Assembly (NCBI GenBank): GCA_026417515.1
Contig: JAOADC010000057.1
Location: forward strand, 1 to 38,198
Direction: 5' to 3'
Source: Actinomycetota bacterium
GTDB taxonomy: Bacteria; Actinomycetota; Aquicultoria; SKW223
Length of the DNA stretch: 38,198 nt
A program made the position numbers and the translations under genes. The first letter of the stretch is position 1; each line of letters opens with the position of its first letter. The notes under the pieces were generated by a model, which saw nothing but the letters and a program-made list of their open reading frames with translations, had not been told where the DNA came from and made no database searches. This document shows, piece after piece, positions 15,438-23,396 of the stretch.

Positions 15438-16268
15438 CTATTTACCTACTCTTCTGGCTATTCTTTTTGCACCAACATTGAAGAAAAGGATTATAACAAG
15501 CAATAGAAAAGCTGTTCCAAATGCTGCATCAAGCGAAATACCTTCTGTTGCAAGCAAGAATAGATGGCTGCTCATATTTCTACCACCATCAAACACAGAA
15601 ATAGGAATATTAAGAGCCATTCCTGCGGTGAGCATCACTGCAGCGGTTTCGCCAAATGCCCTGCCCATTCCTAAAATAACGCCTGTAAGTATTCTTGGAA
15701 ATGCGGTTCTCAATACTACCCTTGATATAGTCTGCCACTTTGTTGCACCTAAACCATAACTGGCTTCCTTATATCCATAAGGAACATCTAAAATTGCTTC
15801 TTCTGTTGAACGCAAGATGAGTGGAAGTATCATTAAAGCAAGTGTTAGTGAGCCAGAAAGCATAGACCAACCAAAACCAAGGTAAATTACAAAGAAAGCA
15901 AATCCAAAGATTCCATATACGATCGAAGGTACAGAACTTAATGTATCAGCAGCAAAACGAACATATCTTGAAAATCTGCTGAATGGTTTACTGTATTCTG
16001 TAAGATAAATAGCACCACCAACAGCAATCGGTGTCACAATAGCAGCTGAAAAAATCGTAAGGTAAAAGGTGGTTATTATTGTTGGCCATATACCTCCTTT
16101 TGCTTCGTATCCCTGAGGCCAGGTAGTTATGAATTTTAAATTAACCACTGGTGCTCCCTTGTAGGTAATATAGGCAATAATAAATAAAAGAATGAGAATG
16201 ACTGAAACGCTTGCAATCCATGTCAAGGTTAAGAATATATTGTTAAGCGCTTTTCTTAGTTCGTACAT
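15438..16268 (-). CDS. pstA: Phosphate ABC transporter permease PstA
   Basis: 276 residues with about six membrane helices and the permease EAA-type loop ([42 protein letters not shown]). The family segments [24 protein letters not shown] and [19 protein letters not shown] are clear. It starts 2 bp after the pstC stop. Forms the membrane channel with PstC. Confidence 0.97.
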   Translation of the reverse strand: MYELRKALNNIFLTLTWIASVSVILILLFIIAYITYKGAPVVNLKFITTWPQGYEAKGGIWPTIITTFYLTIFSAAIVTPIAVGGAIYLTEYSKPFSRFSRYVRFAADTLSSVPSIVYGIFGFAFFVIYLGFGWSMLSGSLTLALMILPLILRSTEEAILDVPYGYKEASYGLGATKWQTISRVVLRTAFPRILTGVILGMGRAFGETAAVMLTAGMALNIPISVFDGGRNMSSHLFLLATEGISLDAAFGTAFLLLVIILFFNVGAKRIARRVGK

Positions 16269-16270
16269 TT

Positions 16271-17137
16271 CTACACTCTTTCGTAGGAACCTTTATAAAC
16301 TCCTCTAACAATTGCAATAAAACACATAGAAAGCAGCAGAAGAACAAATCCCAGTGAGAATAATGCATATTTATGAAGACCACTAGCATAAGAGATATCT
16401 AAGGCAATGATGCTCGTCATTGTAGCAACTGGTTGATTCAGTGATTCTGGAATTTTGGCTACATTTCCAACAACCATAAGAACGGCCATTGTCTCTCCTA
16501 TTGCCCTTCCAACACCAAGAATGATGGCTGAGATAATTCCACGTTTAGCAGCAGGCAAAACAACGTGGTAAATCATCTCCCACTTTGTAGATCCAAGCGC
16601 AAGCGCGCCGTAGCGATATCTATCAGGAACAGACGAAAGCGCTCCTTCAGCCAAAGATGTGATAGTTGGAAGTATCATAATTGAAAGTACGAGCGAGGCA
16701 GTAATTATTCCAAGACCAGAACCTCCAAAAACCTGACGCACCATTGGTACAAGAACCATTATTCCCATAAATCCATATATGACTGAAGGTATGCCTGCAA
16801 GAAGTTCAATGGCGGTTTTTATATAATTTGCTACTTTTTTTGGAGCAATCTCAGTTAAGAAGATGGCAACAAAAATTGACAGAGGTGCGCTTAGAATGAC
16901 AGCACCTGCTGTAACAACTAAAGAACCAACAATCAAAGGGAGAGCCCCAAACCTAGCTGATGACGGCTTCCATTCTTTACCGAAGAGAAAATCAAAAACA
17001 TTGACCTTTCCAAAAAGCAAAGTGCCTTCTTTTGTTATGTAGACGATTATCAAGAGAAGTCCTACGATTGTCGCAGAAGCAGCCAGGCTGAAAAATAACT
17101 TGATTGCTTTCTCAAAAGATTTATTCCCCTTTGTCAC
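16271..17137 (-). CDS. pstC: Phosphate ABC transporter permease PstC
   Basis: 288 residues with six predicted membrane helices. The segments EWKPSSARFGALPLIVGSL, IELLAGIPSVIYGF and ALALGSTKWEMIYHVVLPAAKRGIISAIILGVGRAIGETMAV are typical of PstC; the last is the ATPase-contacting loop. Order pstS-pstC-pstA-pstB-phoU is the standard operon. Confidence 0.97.
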   Translation of the reverse strand: MTKGNKSFEKAIKLFFSLAASATIVGLLLIIVYITKEGTLLFGKVNVFDFLFGKEWKPSSARFGALPLIVGSLVVTAGAVILSAPLSIFVAIFLTEIAPKKVANYIKTAIELLAGIPSVIYGFMGIMVLVPMVRQVFGGSGLGIITASLVLSIMILPTITSLAEGALSSVPDRYRYGALALGSTKWEMIYHVVLPAAKRGIISAIILGVGRAIGETMAVLMVVGNVAKIPESLNQPVATMTSIIALDISYASGLHKYALFSLGFVLLLLSMCFIAIVRGVYKGSYERV

Positions 17138-17166
17138 AGGCCTGCCTCCGCTCTGTAATCAGCCTC

Positions 17167-18000
17167 CTACCTGTTTTCAATATACTTAACAGGTATGTAA
17201 TGTTTTTTAACTATTGTTTCCTGAATCCTGTCCGATAGGACATAATCTATAAATTCTTTAGAAAGACCTTCTGGCTCTCCTTTTGTTAAAAGGTAGAGTT
17301 TCCTTGTTATCTTGTAGCTTCCATTCTTTATGTTTTCTATTGATGGCTCTATGTTGTCCACCTTAACAACTTTCACAGTAGAATCCACCACTCCAAAAGA
17401 GATGTAACCTATGGCATCTTCATTTGATGAAACAAAAGATTTTACCTGTCCCGTTCCTGGTTGGATGATTGCTGTATCAACAAAATCACTATCACCTAAG
17501 ACTAACTTTTTGAATGCTTCTCTGGTTCCAGAAGCTTCATCTCTATTAACGACAATTATCTTGCTATCTTTACCACCCAACTCTTTCCAGTTCTTTATCT
17601 TTCCAGTATATATGTCTCTTATCTGTTCTAAACTGAGGTTATCTATCTTATTCTTAGGATTCACAATTACGACGATGCAATCATAAGCAATCGTTGTAGG
17701 CTTTAGCCCACTTTTAAGTTCATCTTCTGTAAGATCACGGGAAGACATCCCAATTTGGACCGCACCACTTAGCACAGACTGAATTCCAACATTGCTTCCG
17801 CCTGCCTGCACTTCAACATTGTATTGTGTGTTCTCCTTCTTGAACTCTTCAGCAACTTCCGTTATAAGGGGGAAAACTGAAGTTGAACCAGCAATCTTTA
17901 GACTGGTTTCTTTAACAGAAGCATTTTGCTTGCCACAACCCACAAACAATAGAGAAAACACTAAAATTGTTGCAAGAAAATAGAAAATATTCTTCTTCAT
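17167..18000 (-). CDS. pstS: Phosphate-binding lipoprotein PstS
   Basis: 277 residues with a lipoprotein signal: a basic start, a hydrophobic core, then LLFVGC with Cys22 as the lipidation site. The binding-fold motifs are KIAGSTSVFPLITEVAEEF, QAGGSNVGIQSVLSGAVQIGMSSRDL and VVNRDEASGTREAFKK, which make the phosphate pocket. It is anchored outside the membrane and hands phosphate to PstCA. The start lies only 8 bp after the pgeF stop, so pst expression probably depends on the promoter in front of pgeF. I see no convincing separate promoter in that gap. Confidence 0.96.
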   Translation of the reverse strand: MKKNIFYFLATILVFSLLFVGCGKQNASVKETSLKIAGSTSVFPLITEVAEEFKKENTQYNVEVQAGGSNVGIQSVLSGAVQIGMSSRDLTEDELKSGLKPTTIAYDCIVVIVNPKNKIDNLSLEQIRDIYTGKIKNWKELGGKDSKIIVVNRDEASGTREAFKKLVLGDSDFVDTAIIQPGTGQVKSFVSSNEDAIGYISFGVVDSTVKVVKVDNIEPSIENIKNGSYKITRKLYLLTKGEPEGLSKEFIDYVLSDRIQETIVKKHYIPVKYIENR

Positions 18001-18008
18001 TCTTACGC

Positions 18009-18851
18009 TTACCTCCTTAAAGTTATTATCCCTGCCTGACGGCCTGTAATTTTGTTTCTCCGATAAGAATAATAATTCCTGTTTTCAAAAGTGCAATCGT
18101 TAATATTGTAAGCAATTGAAGAAACTTTTTTTTCTTTATTTTCATCTATATCGCGTGCATCAAGAAAATTATCAGCAACACCCATTTGTTTAAGAATTTG
18201 AAAACCAATAGATTTTAGACTTACATACTTATTCTCTGCAATATTCATAATGCCAGTTTTAAATCTTTCCTCAATTATTAAAGATACATCTTCTCCAACT
18301 CTGTAGCACTTCTCGCAAATAGAAGGTCCAAAGAAAAATAGAAATTCCTGTGCTCCTAAATTTTGTAAGGATTCAATAGTTCTTTCAATGACTCCTTCCA
18401 CAAGCCCTCTCCATCCCGCATGGATCGCTGCAACTATGCCTGGTTCTGCCACTACAAGTACTGGCAAGCAATCTGCAGTGAGAACACCAATCGGTATGCT
18501 GGCAGCGTCTGTAATAAGAGAATCAGCTTTTATATCCAAGTGCTCTATTCTAATATCTCTTAATTTTTCTTTTCCAAAATAAACGATATCAGAACCATGA
18601 ACTTGTTGAATGGTTATAAAATCCTCCATACCAAGGAGCTTCGCAACCCTTCTTCTGTTCCTCTTAACAGTTTTTTCATCATCTCCAACATAAGGAGAGA
18701 GGTTGAGGCTTTTGTAATCTCCGGTAGAAAATCCTCCATTCTTGGTCGTAAATATAAGAGTTACTTCAAAATTGCTACCAAGAACATTGAAAGCGAAAGA
18801 TACGCTTCCCTTTGATTTCGTTAGAATTTCATAATCCACAAAGACCTTCAT
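18009..18851 (-). CDS. pgeF: PgeF/YfiH family protein (peptidoglycan editing factor, LACC1-like)
   Basis: 280 residues. The metal-binding residues of the family are all seen: His85 (QQVHGSDIV), Cys128 (LTADCLPVLV) and His144 (AIHAGWRGLVEG), plus CYRVGEDV. Family members have been reported as purine nucleoside phosphorylases/adenosine deaminases, as multicopper-like oxidases, and in E. coli as a peptidoglycan stem editing factor; the role here is not decidable. As ylmD it normally sits just before yggS. The ATG lacks a ribosome site and starts 8 nt after a -10 box, so the mRNA may be leaderless. It leads the pst operon. Confidence 0.93.
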   Translation of the reverse strand: MKVFVDYEILTKSKGSVSFAFNVLGSNFEVTLIFTTKNGGFSTGDYKSLNLSPYVGDDEKTVKRNRRRVAKLLGMEDFITIQQVHGSDIVYFGKEKLRDIRIEHLDIKADSLITDAASIPIGVLTADCLPVLVVAEPGIVAAIHAGWRGLVEGVIERTIESLQNLGAQEFLFFFGPSICEKCYRVGEDVSLIIEERFKTGIMNIAENKYVSLKSIGFQILKQMGVADNFLDARDIDENKEKKVSSIAYNINDCTFENRNYYSYRRNKITGRQAGIITLRR

Positions 18852-18864
18852 TGGTGCTTATAAT
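18835..18864 (+). promoter_or_regulatory. Promoter of the selenocysteine thioredoxin gene
   Basis: On the plus strand TCCACA (18835-18840) and a perfect TATAAT (18859-18864) are 18 bp apart, placing the start point near 18871, about 43 nt before the TTG start. The -10 shares five positions with the -10 of the divergent pgeF promoter, so the two cannot be occupied at once. Confidence 0.5.
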
Positions 18865-18888
18865 ATATTGCACATATGTTATTTTCAA
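18860..18888 (-). promoter_or_regulatory. pgeF-pst promoter, probably leaderless
   Basis: On the minus strand TTGAAA (18883-18888) and TATTAT (18860-18865) are 17 bp apart. The pgeF ATG begins 8 nt beyond the -10, where transcription itself would start, and no ribosome site is present. Both observations fit a leaderless message. Confidence 0.6.
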
Positions 18889-18900
18889 ATTTTAAATCAG

Positions 18901-18907
18901 AGAGGTG
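18901..18907 (+). promoter_or_regulatory. Ribosome binding site that decides the trx start
   Basis: AGAGGTG lies 6 nt before a TTG at 18914. A GTG at 18905 in the same frame is inside this ribosome site and is therefore an unlikely start; the TTG gives a normal lipoprotein signal beginning Met-Asn-Leu-Lys. Confidence 0.6.
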
Positions 18908-18913
18908 ATAATT

Positions 18914-19360
18914 TTGAACTTAAAAACTTTTAGAACTCTTCTTATTGCACCTTTGATTGTGCTTATTTTCCTTGCATACGGGTGCAATCCTTCGCAGGTT
19001 GGTAGCAGTTCAAAAGCTGGAAACCCCGAAGAACTTAAGTTAGCAGGTACTGATAATAAAGGAATTCCAAAGCTAGTTTCTGTAGGAAAGCCGGTTGTTA
19101 TTATGTTTACTGGTAATTACTGACCAACATGCAGACAGATGAAGCCCATCGTCGATGGGCTAATAGAAGAATACAGTGGAAAAGTAAAATTCTACTATGT
19201 TGATGTTGAGAAACAAGAATTTGTAGATCTGTTTTCTGCTTATCGTGTAAACGCTGTACCAACATTTGCCTTCATTAATAATGACGGTTCCCTGAACGAT
19301 TATTTCGTAGGCGGTATGAGCAAAGACGAACTGAAACAAAAAATAGATAATCTAAAGTAA
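18914..19360 (+). CDS. Selenocysteine-containing thioredoxin-fold lipoprotein (in-frame TGA at 19121-19123)
   Basis: Read through one TGA, this is a 148-residue protein: a lipoprotein signal ending FLAYGC (Cys29 in the full frame), a linker, then a thioredoxin domain. The active site is FTGNY-U70-P-T-C73-RQMKP, where U70 is encoded by TGA at the place of the first redox Cys. After it come KVKFYYVDVEKQEFVDLFSAYRV, the cis-Pro loop AVPTFAF and a final helix, all in the same frame with no disruption. Eight-base stem arms with a GTC loop follow the TGA at bacterial SECIS distance. TGA is a normal stop elsewhere in the window. It likely works as an extracytoplasmic thiol/selenol reductase or peroxide-handling protein. 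A recent nonsense mutation of a Cys codon is the alternative, less likely. Confidence 0.85.
19121..19123 (+). other. Recoded UGA, predicted selenocysteine codon
   Basis: This TGA is in frame with both the signal-peptide half and the thioredoxin half of the gene and falls exactly on the N-terminal Cys of a C-P-T-C motif. The second Cys (TGC, 19130-19132) is kept, so the site would form a Sec-Cys selenylsulfide. Confidence 0.82.
19143..19161 (+). promoter_or_regulatory. Predicted bacterial SECIS hairpin
   Basis: AGCCCATC (19143-19150) and GATGGGCT (19154-19161) are perfect complements around the loop GTC. The loop begins 27 nt after the TGA. Known bacterial SECIS elements have a short stem, a small apical loop with a G in its first positions and a spacing of roughly 16-37 nt from the UGA, for SelB recognition; all are met. 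The stem is GC-rich in an AT-rich gene while still encoding a normal thioredoxin helix. Confidence 0.75.
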
Positions 19361-19386
19361 AGATAAACTAAAGTAAAAATTAATTA

Positions 19387-19420
19387 AGGCTGCCCCTTAT
19401 AAGGGGCAGCCTCTTTTTTT
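19387..19420 (+). terminator. Rho-independent terminator between convergent genes
   Basis: AGGCTGCCCCTT (19387-19398) pairs perfectly with AAGGGGCAGCCT (19401-19412) around AT, followed by CTTTTTTT on the plus strand. It ends the thioredoxin transcript. The minus strand after the stem is AT-rich (TTAATTAATTTTT), so it may also serve the convergent oxidoreductase gene. Confidence 0.9.
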
Positions 19421-22400
19421 AAAGATTCTCTCTAATATAGTTAACCATTTTAGGTGCTACGAGTGGCGCCACCTTTGGAAGCATCTTTGGAAGCAAATTA
19501 TTCATTGCTTCTGGTAGAAGGTCAGGCATCTGTTCTTTCATAAACTCAGGCATAGGCACTCTTTTCTCAACTTCTTGAAGCATATCAGGAAGCACTTTTG
19601 GCATAATTCCAGGCATCAGATAAGGCATCATCATAGGTATCATTTTTTCCATCAATCGCAGCATTCCAGGAACCCTTTTTGCTGCTTTCATCATCGAAAC
19701 CATAAAACCAGGCATTGCATCAAACATCTGAGGGAATAAAGACTCCATAAGATCAGCCATATTCTTGGGCTGAAGAAGATTTATCATTGCTTCAAAAGTT
19801 ACCCACATCTGAAGAGCGTCACTTGTACCATCCTTAAATTGATAACCGAGCGATTCTGCCACAAAAGAAGCAAGGTCTTTTACTTTAATGTCTAAACCTT
19901 TCTTCTCTGCTGAAACTCTTAATTGGAACTGGCAACATGGGCATACAGCAAGAACAGTATTTGCTCCTGCTTTCTTTGCCTCGTTCAGTCTTATAGAACC
20001 TATCTCGTAAGCAACCTCAGGCTCACTGACTAAAGTAAGTACACTACCACAGCAGTGTGCCTTATCTCTGTTGTGTTCCATCTCCTTATACTCAACGCCT
20101 GGTACAGACTGAATTAGTTTACGAGGTTCCTCGTAAACACCAAGTGCCCTACCCATATGACAACTATCATGGAAGGTTACTTTTTCTTTGATTTCTTTCA
20201 TATAAGGTAAATCTCCAGCCTTCTCAGCAAGGACTTCAGAATAGTGTTTAGCCTCAAATGGATACTCGATGCCCTTTTCCTTTGCCCATTCTTTGTAGTA
20301 GTGCTTCCAGACAAGGTAACAAGCAGGGCAACTGGTAACGACTGTTTTAACTCCTCTTTCTTTCATTTTCGAAATGTTGTGTCTCATAATATCTTCAAAC
20401 ACGTCCCACTTACCTGCAACCAGCATTGGTATACCACAGCATGCTTCATCCTTTCCAAGATATGTAAATTCAATCCCAGCTTTATCAAGAAGCGTTACTG
20501 AAGCTTTAGCAATGTCGTTTTCTACATAGGAAGCTGTACATCCTGCAAAGTAAGCAATCTCGGCTTTATCTTTCAGTTTAGGCTTTATATCTTCAGGAAC
20601 CCAAGCATCTCTGTCTGAACTGAAGTTGGCCCAGATGTTCCTTTCCTTCTTTAAGGAGGCAGACATTATTTCAAATGGTGGAATTGTCATATAGTCCTTT
20701 TCCTGAATGAACAATCCACGAAGTTTTTCCCAGGATTCCTCTATGGGCATCTCAAGCTGGCATCTAAAACTGCACATCTCACAGGTCGTACAGACCATAA
20801 ACTTATTGACCTGATCCTGAGTAAGGATTTCCTTGCCTTCAATATACCGTTTTAGCCAGTAAAACTTTCCACGAGGTGATTGAGATTCAAATCCACGTCC
20901 ATAGAACTGGTCGCATTCTTTCACGCAATAACCACATTGTGCACAAGCATAAGCATACCAGGCTACATCTGGAGGAAGGTCTTTGGCTTTAAATGGCTTT
21001 TCTTTAGGCTCAACTTTGCTTGCATTGGCAAACAATCTTACAAGAGGTTCAAAAGCGCCAGCCACAGATATTAAACTCTTCAAAGATTTCTTGCCTTCCA
21101 ATTTTTCAGGGTTAAAGATTCCCTTTTCATCAAGTTCTTTCTTGAACTTCTTTATGCTATCAAGAACTTTTTCTCCAAAAACCCTTTCAGAAAAGCCTCC
21201 AAAATAAAGCCCTGCTGCATAAGGTCTTCCGCCATACTTAATTGCAGTCTTTAAGACAGATAAAGAAAGGCCAAAAGCAAAGTTATACGAAAACTTTCTT
21301 TCATCGTGCGGAATTAGCACTAAAAGAACAACTTCATTATTTTTTACAGCTGTTCCTTCGATAAGATAAGGCAGTTTAATATGGTGTTCAATTTCTGTAA
21401 GAACACTGTAAAGGGAGTTTAGAGGCACCACTGCTTCAGCAGGTATAAGAGATGGACCCAGTCTCTTGATTTTCATAGGATTGTAGCGTTGAAGCCACTC
21501 ATGTTTCGAGACTTCTTCAGAAAGAATCTCCCCACCATGTTTCTCAGCAATCTCTTTCAAACGCTCAAGTTCTTCGATTTTGCTTTCAAAAGCCCCTGCA
21601 AGAAGAATGTATTTTTCCGGAAGTTCAGGACCCTTATGTTCTGGATGTCCGTGATGGGTTCTAACAGGTAATTTGTTTTTAAGCGCAGCGCCTTGCGGAT
21701 TTATAAAGTTAACAGTATAGAGATTAAGATTCTTTACATAGATTTCTTTGATAGCTTCTGAAAAACTCTTTGGATCTTCAAAGGCAATAGCAAGAGGAAT
21801 GATATCTTCATCCTGTCTTACTTTTATCCAGAGCTTTGTAATAATTCCAAGACTTCCCATTGTTCCATAGACCAGGTTTAATTCGTCCCCCTCCAACTCT
21901 CTAACTTCTCCGTTTGAATCAACCAACCTCACCCGGGCTACACTTTCTATAAACCATCCATAGGCATAACCTCCGTAGCCGGTTCCACCCTGAGCAAACC
22001 AGCCACCGACTGTCGAAGCAGGTGCTGATGAAGGAAGTTGCTTCGGTGCCAGACCATATGGCTTGAGTTTCCTTTCAAGGTCTTCCCAGACCAAACCGCT
22101 GCCAACCTCAACAATCAAATTTTCTGAATCGACTGAGTAAATCTTATTTAATGAAGTCAAATCGAGAACAATTCCGCCAGAAGAAGGAACGACTCCTCCA
22201 TATCCAGATGTAGCAGCTGCTCTGGGTACAATCGGTATGTTGTTTTCCTTTGCCCATCTGACAAGTTTTATAACATCATCTTCGTCCATAGCCTTAACAA
22301 CTGCTGCAGGGACTGTATTGCCAATAAATGGTCTGATCAGAGATGGTAAAACTCCAATATCATGGTCATAGTAGTTTCTTTCCTCATCGAACCTTACCCA

Positions 22401-22460
22401 CTCACCAAATAGATCTTTAAGGTCCTGCTTCTGTCTCTCACCTAATTCGTAAACTCTCAT
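19419..22460 (-). CDS. FAD-linked oxidoreductase fused to Fe-S and CCG domains, with Met/Pro-rich tail
   Basis: 1013 residues. Residues 48-215 are an FAD_binding_4 (GlcD-type) domain (IVPRAAATSGYGG; PSSAPASTVGGWFAQGGTGYG), followed to about 450 by the FAD-oxidase C-terminal domain. Two ferredoxin-type clusters follow (C506-C509-C512-C516 and C557-C560-C563-C567), then two CCG domains (C641, CCG 674-676, C711/C714; C767, CCG 803-805, C840/C842/C843) as in GlpC/HdrB. It resembles D-lactate or glycolate dehydrogenases joined to their electron-transfer subunit. Substrate and acceptor are unknown. The last 115 residues are not part of the known enzyme and are rich in Met-Pro and Leu-Pro steps. Good GGAGGT ribosome site. 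Not fused to a membrane domain. Confidence 0.88.
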   Translation of the reverse strand: MRVYELGERQKQDLKDLFGEWVRFDEERNYYDHDIGVLPSLIRPFIGNTVPAAVVKAMDEDDVIKLVRWAKENNIPIVPRAAATSGYGGVVPSSGGIVLDLTSLNKIYSVDSENLIVEVGSGLVWEDLERKLKPYGLAPKQLPSSAPASTVGGWFAQGGTGYGGYAYGWFIESVARVRLVDSNGEVRELEGDELNLVYGTMGSLGIITKLWIKVRQDEDIIPLAIAFEDPKSFSEAIKEIYVKNLNLYTVNFINPQGAALKNKLPVRTHHGHPEHKGPELPEKYILLAGAFESKIEELERLKEIAEKHGGEILSEEVSKHEWLQRYNPMKIKRLGPSLIPAEAVVPLNSLYSVLTEIEHHIKLPYLIEGTAVKNNEVVLLVLIPHDERKFSYNFAFGLSLSVLKTAIKYGGRPYAAGLYFGGFSERVFGEKVLDSIKKFKKELDEKGIFNPEKLEGKKSLKSLISVAGAFEPLVRLFANASKVEPKEKPFKAKDLPPDVAWYAYACAQCGYCVKECDQFYGRGFESQSPRGKFYWLKRYIEGKEILTQDQVNKFMVCTTCEMCSFRCQLEMPIEESWEKLRGLFIQEKDYMTIPPFEIMSASLKKERNIWANFSSDRDAWVPEDIKPKLKDKAEIAYFAGCTASYVENDIAKASVTLLDKAGIEFTYLGKDEACCGIPMLVAGKWDVFEDIMRHNISKMKERGVKTVVTSCPACYLVWKHYYKEWAKEKGIEYPFEAKHYSEVLAEKAGDLPYMKEIKEKVTFHDSCHMGRALGVYEEPRKLIQSVPGVEYKEMEHNRDKAHCCGSVLTLVSEPEVAYEIGSIRLNEAKKAGANTVLAVCPCCQFQLRVSAEKKGLDIKVKDLASFVAESLGYQFKDGTSDALQMWVTFEAMINLLQPKNMADLMESLFPQMFDAMPGFMVSMMKAAKRVPGMLRLMEKMIPMMMPYLMPGIMPKVLPDMLQEVEKRVPMPEFMKEQMPDLLPEAMNNLLPKMLPKVAPLVAPKMVNYIRENL

Positions 22461-22502
22461 TGCTTGACCTCCATTTTGTTATTAGAATAACTAACTCTAA
22501 AT

Positions 22503-22532
22503 ATTATAAACAATTTTTTGTATTTATATGAA
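22503..22532 (-). promoter_or_regulatory. Probable promoter of the FAD/CCG oxidoreductase gene
   Basis: On the minus strand a perfect TATAAT (22503-22508) lies 18 bp after TTCATA (22527-22532, four of six matches). It overlaps the end of the preceding gene and leaves a leader of about 35 nt before the ATG at 22460. Confidence 0.5.
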
Positions 22533-23396
22533 AATACTATGTTTTTGAAGCACCCTAATTAAAACTGCACCAGAAAGAAAACAGGTAACAGAAAAGTAAA
22601 TAAATACAAGTGTTACAAAAACAAAACTAAAAGTTCCGTAAATCATATCGTAGATTGGAAAATATTTTAGATAGACAAGATATGCCTGTCTTCCTATCTC
22701 AATTGATATTGCTGAAAAAGCAGAACCTATAAGACTCTGGGCTGATGAAACTCTTGCCAGAGTCAGGAATCTGTAAAAGAAAAAAGAAAGTAGAAATACT
22801 GAAAAAGCAAAGAGAATGGACATCAAAAAGGATGATCTAATCAGGTAAGGATGAGATATCAGTTCCTTAAAAAAGGATATATTGCTCTTTTTAATAAATG
22901 TGATTAGAAGTTCGAATATAAATATAATGACAGCAAAAGCAACAAAAAGGAATATGACAAACATAAAAAGTAGCACTCCAAGCAGTCTTTGCATCCAGAA
23001 AGACCTCGATTGTTTCACTTCAAAAACCTGATTGAGTGCACCTTCAATAGGCCCTATTACAAAAGAAAAAGTGGCAAGTAAACCCACGAAACCAACAGCA
23101 CCATAGCCAAATCTTTTTCTAATAATGTTCTGGGCAAATCTGTAAACCTGCTCACCATATTTCCCAATGACACTTTTAAGAAAAAGATTCAGATCAAATC
23201 CATAGAAAGGAAGGTAAATCCCCAAAAAACCGATGGCTGAAATAACAAGGAGCAAGAAAGGTGTTAGAAGTAAGAAAGAATTGTATGAAATAGCAGCAGC
23301 CAGAAAGGTAACATTTTTCTTTCTCATTTCCTTGAAGAAATCGAGCAGCAGAACTCTTATAAGATCAAAATTGCTTTGTGCCCGTGCTTTCTCCAT
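22524..23396 (-). CDS. YihY/BrkB-family membrane protein
   Basis: 290 residues with about six membrane helices. Family features are the N-terminal KKNVTFLAAAISYNSFLLLTPFLLLVISAIGFLGIYLP, GYGAVGFVGLLATFSFVIGPIEGALNQVFEV, and the final YDMIYGTFSFVFVTLVFIYFSVTCFLSGAVL. Often annotated as ribonuclease BN in error; function is unknown, with a transporter or envelope role suspected. Its start overlaps the end of the UPF0182 gene by 32 nt and lacks a clear ribosome site, suggesting coupling. Confidence 0.88.
   Translation of the reverse strand: MEKARAQSNFDLIRVLLLDFFKEMRKKNVTFLAAAISYNSFLLLTPFLLLVISAIGFLGIYLPFYGFDLNLFLKSVIGKYGEQVYRFAQNIIRKRFGYGAVGFVGLLATFSFVIGPIEGALNQVFEVKQSRSFWMQRLLGVLLFMFVIFLFVAFAVIIFIFELLITFIKKSNISFFKELISHPYLIRSSFLMSILFAFSVFLLSFFFYRFLTLARVSSAQSLIGSAFSAISIEIGRQAYLVYLKYFPIYDMIYGTFSFVFVTLVFIYFSVTCFLSGAVLIRVLQKHSIFI

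Noticed and set aside
18905-19123. The thioredoxin as a pseudogene cut by a nonsense mutation.
   Set aside because: There is no frameshift, the second half is intact, the TGA falls precisely on a redox Cys and a SECIS-like hairpin follows at the right distance. It cannot be fully excluded without the Sec machinery.
18914-19360. A genome-wide change of genetic code with UGA read as Trp or Gly.
   Set aside because: TGA ends yggS, lspA, lgt, hemH, murB, murC, murG and mraY at the expected lengths, and Trp is encoded by TGG throughout.
22524-23396. Ribonuclease BN for the YihY/BrkB-like gene.
   Set aside because: That label is a historical misassignment for this membrane family; no nuclease motif is seen.
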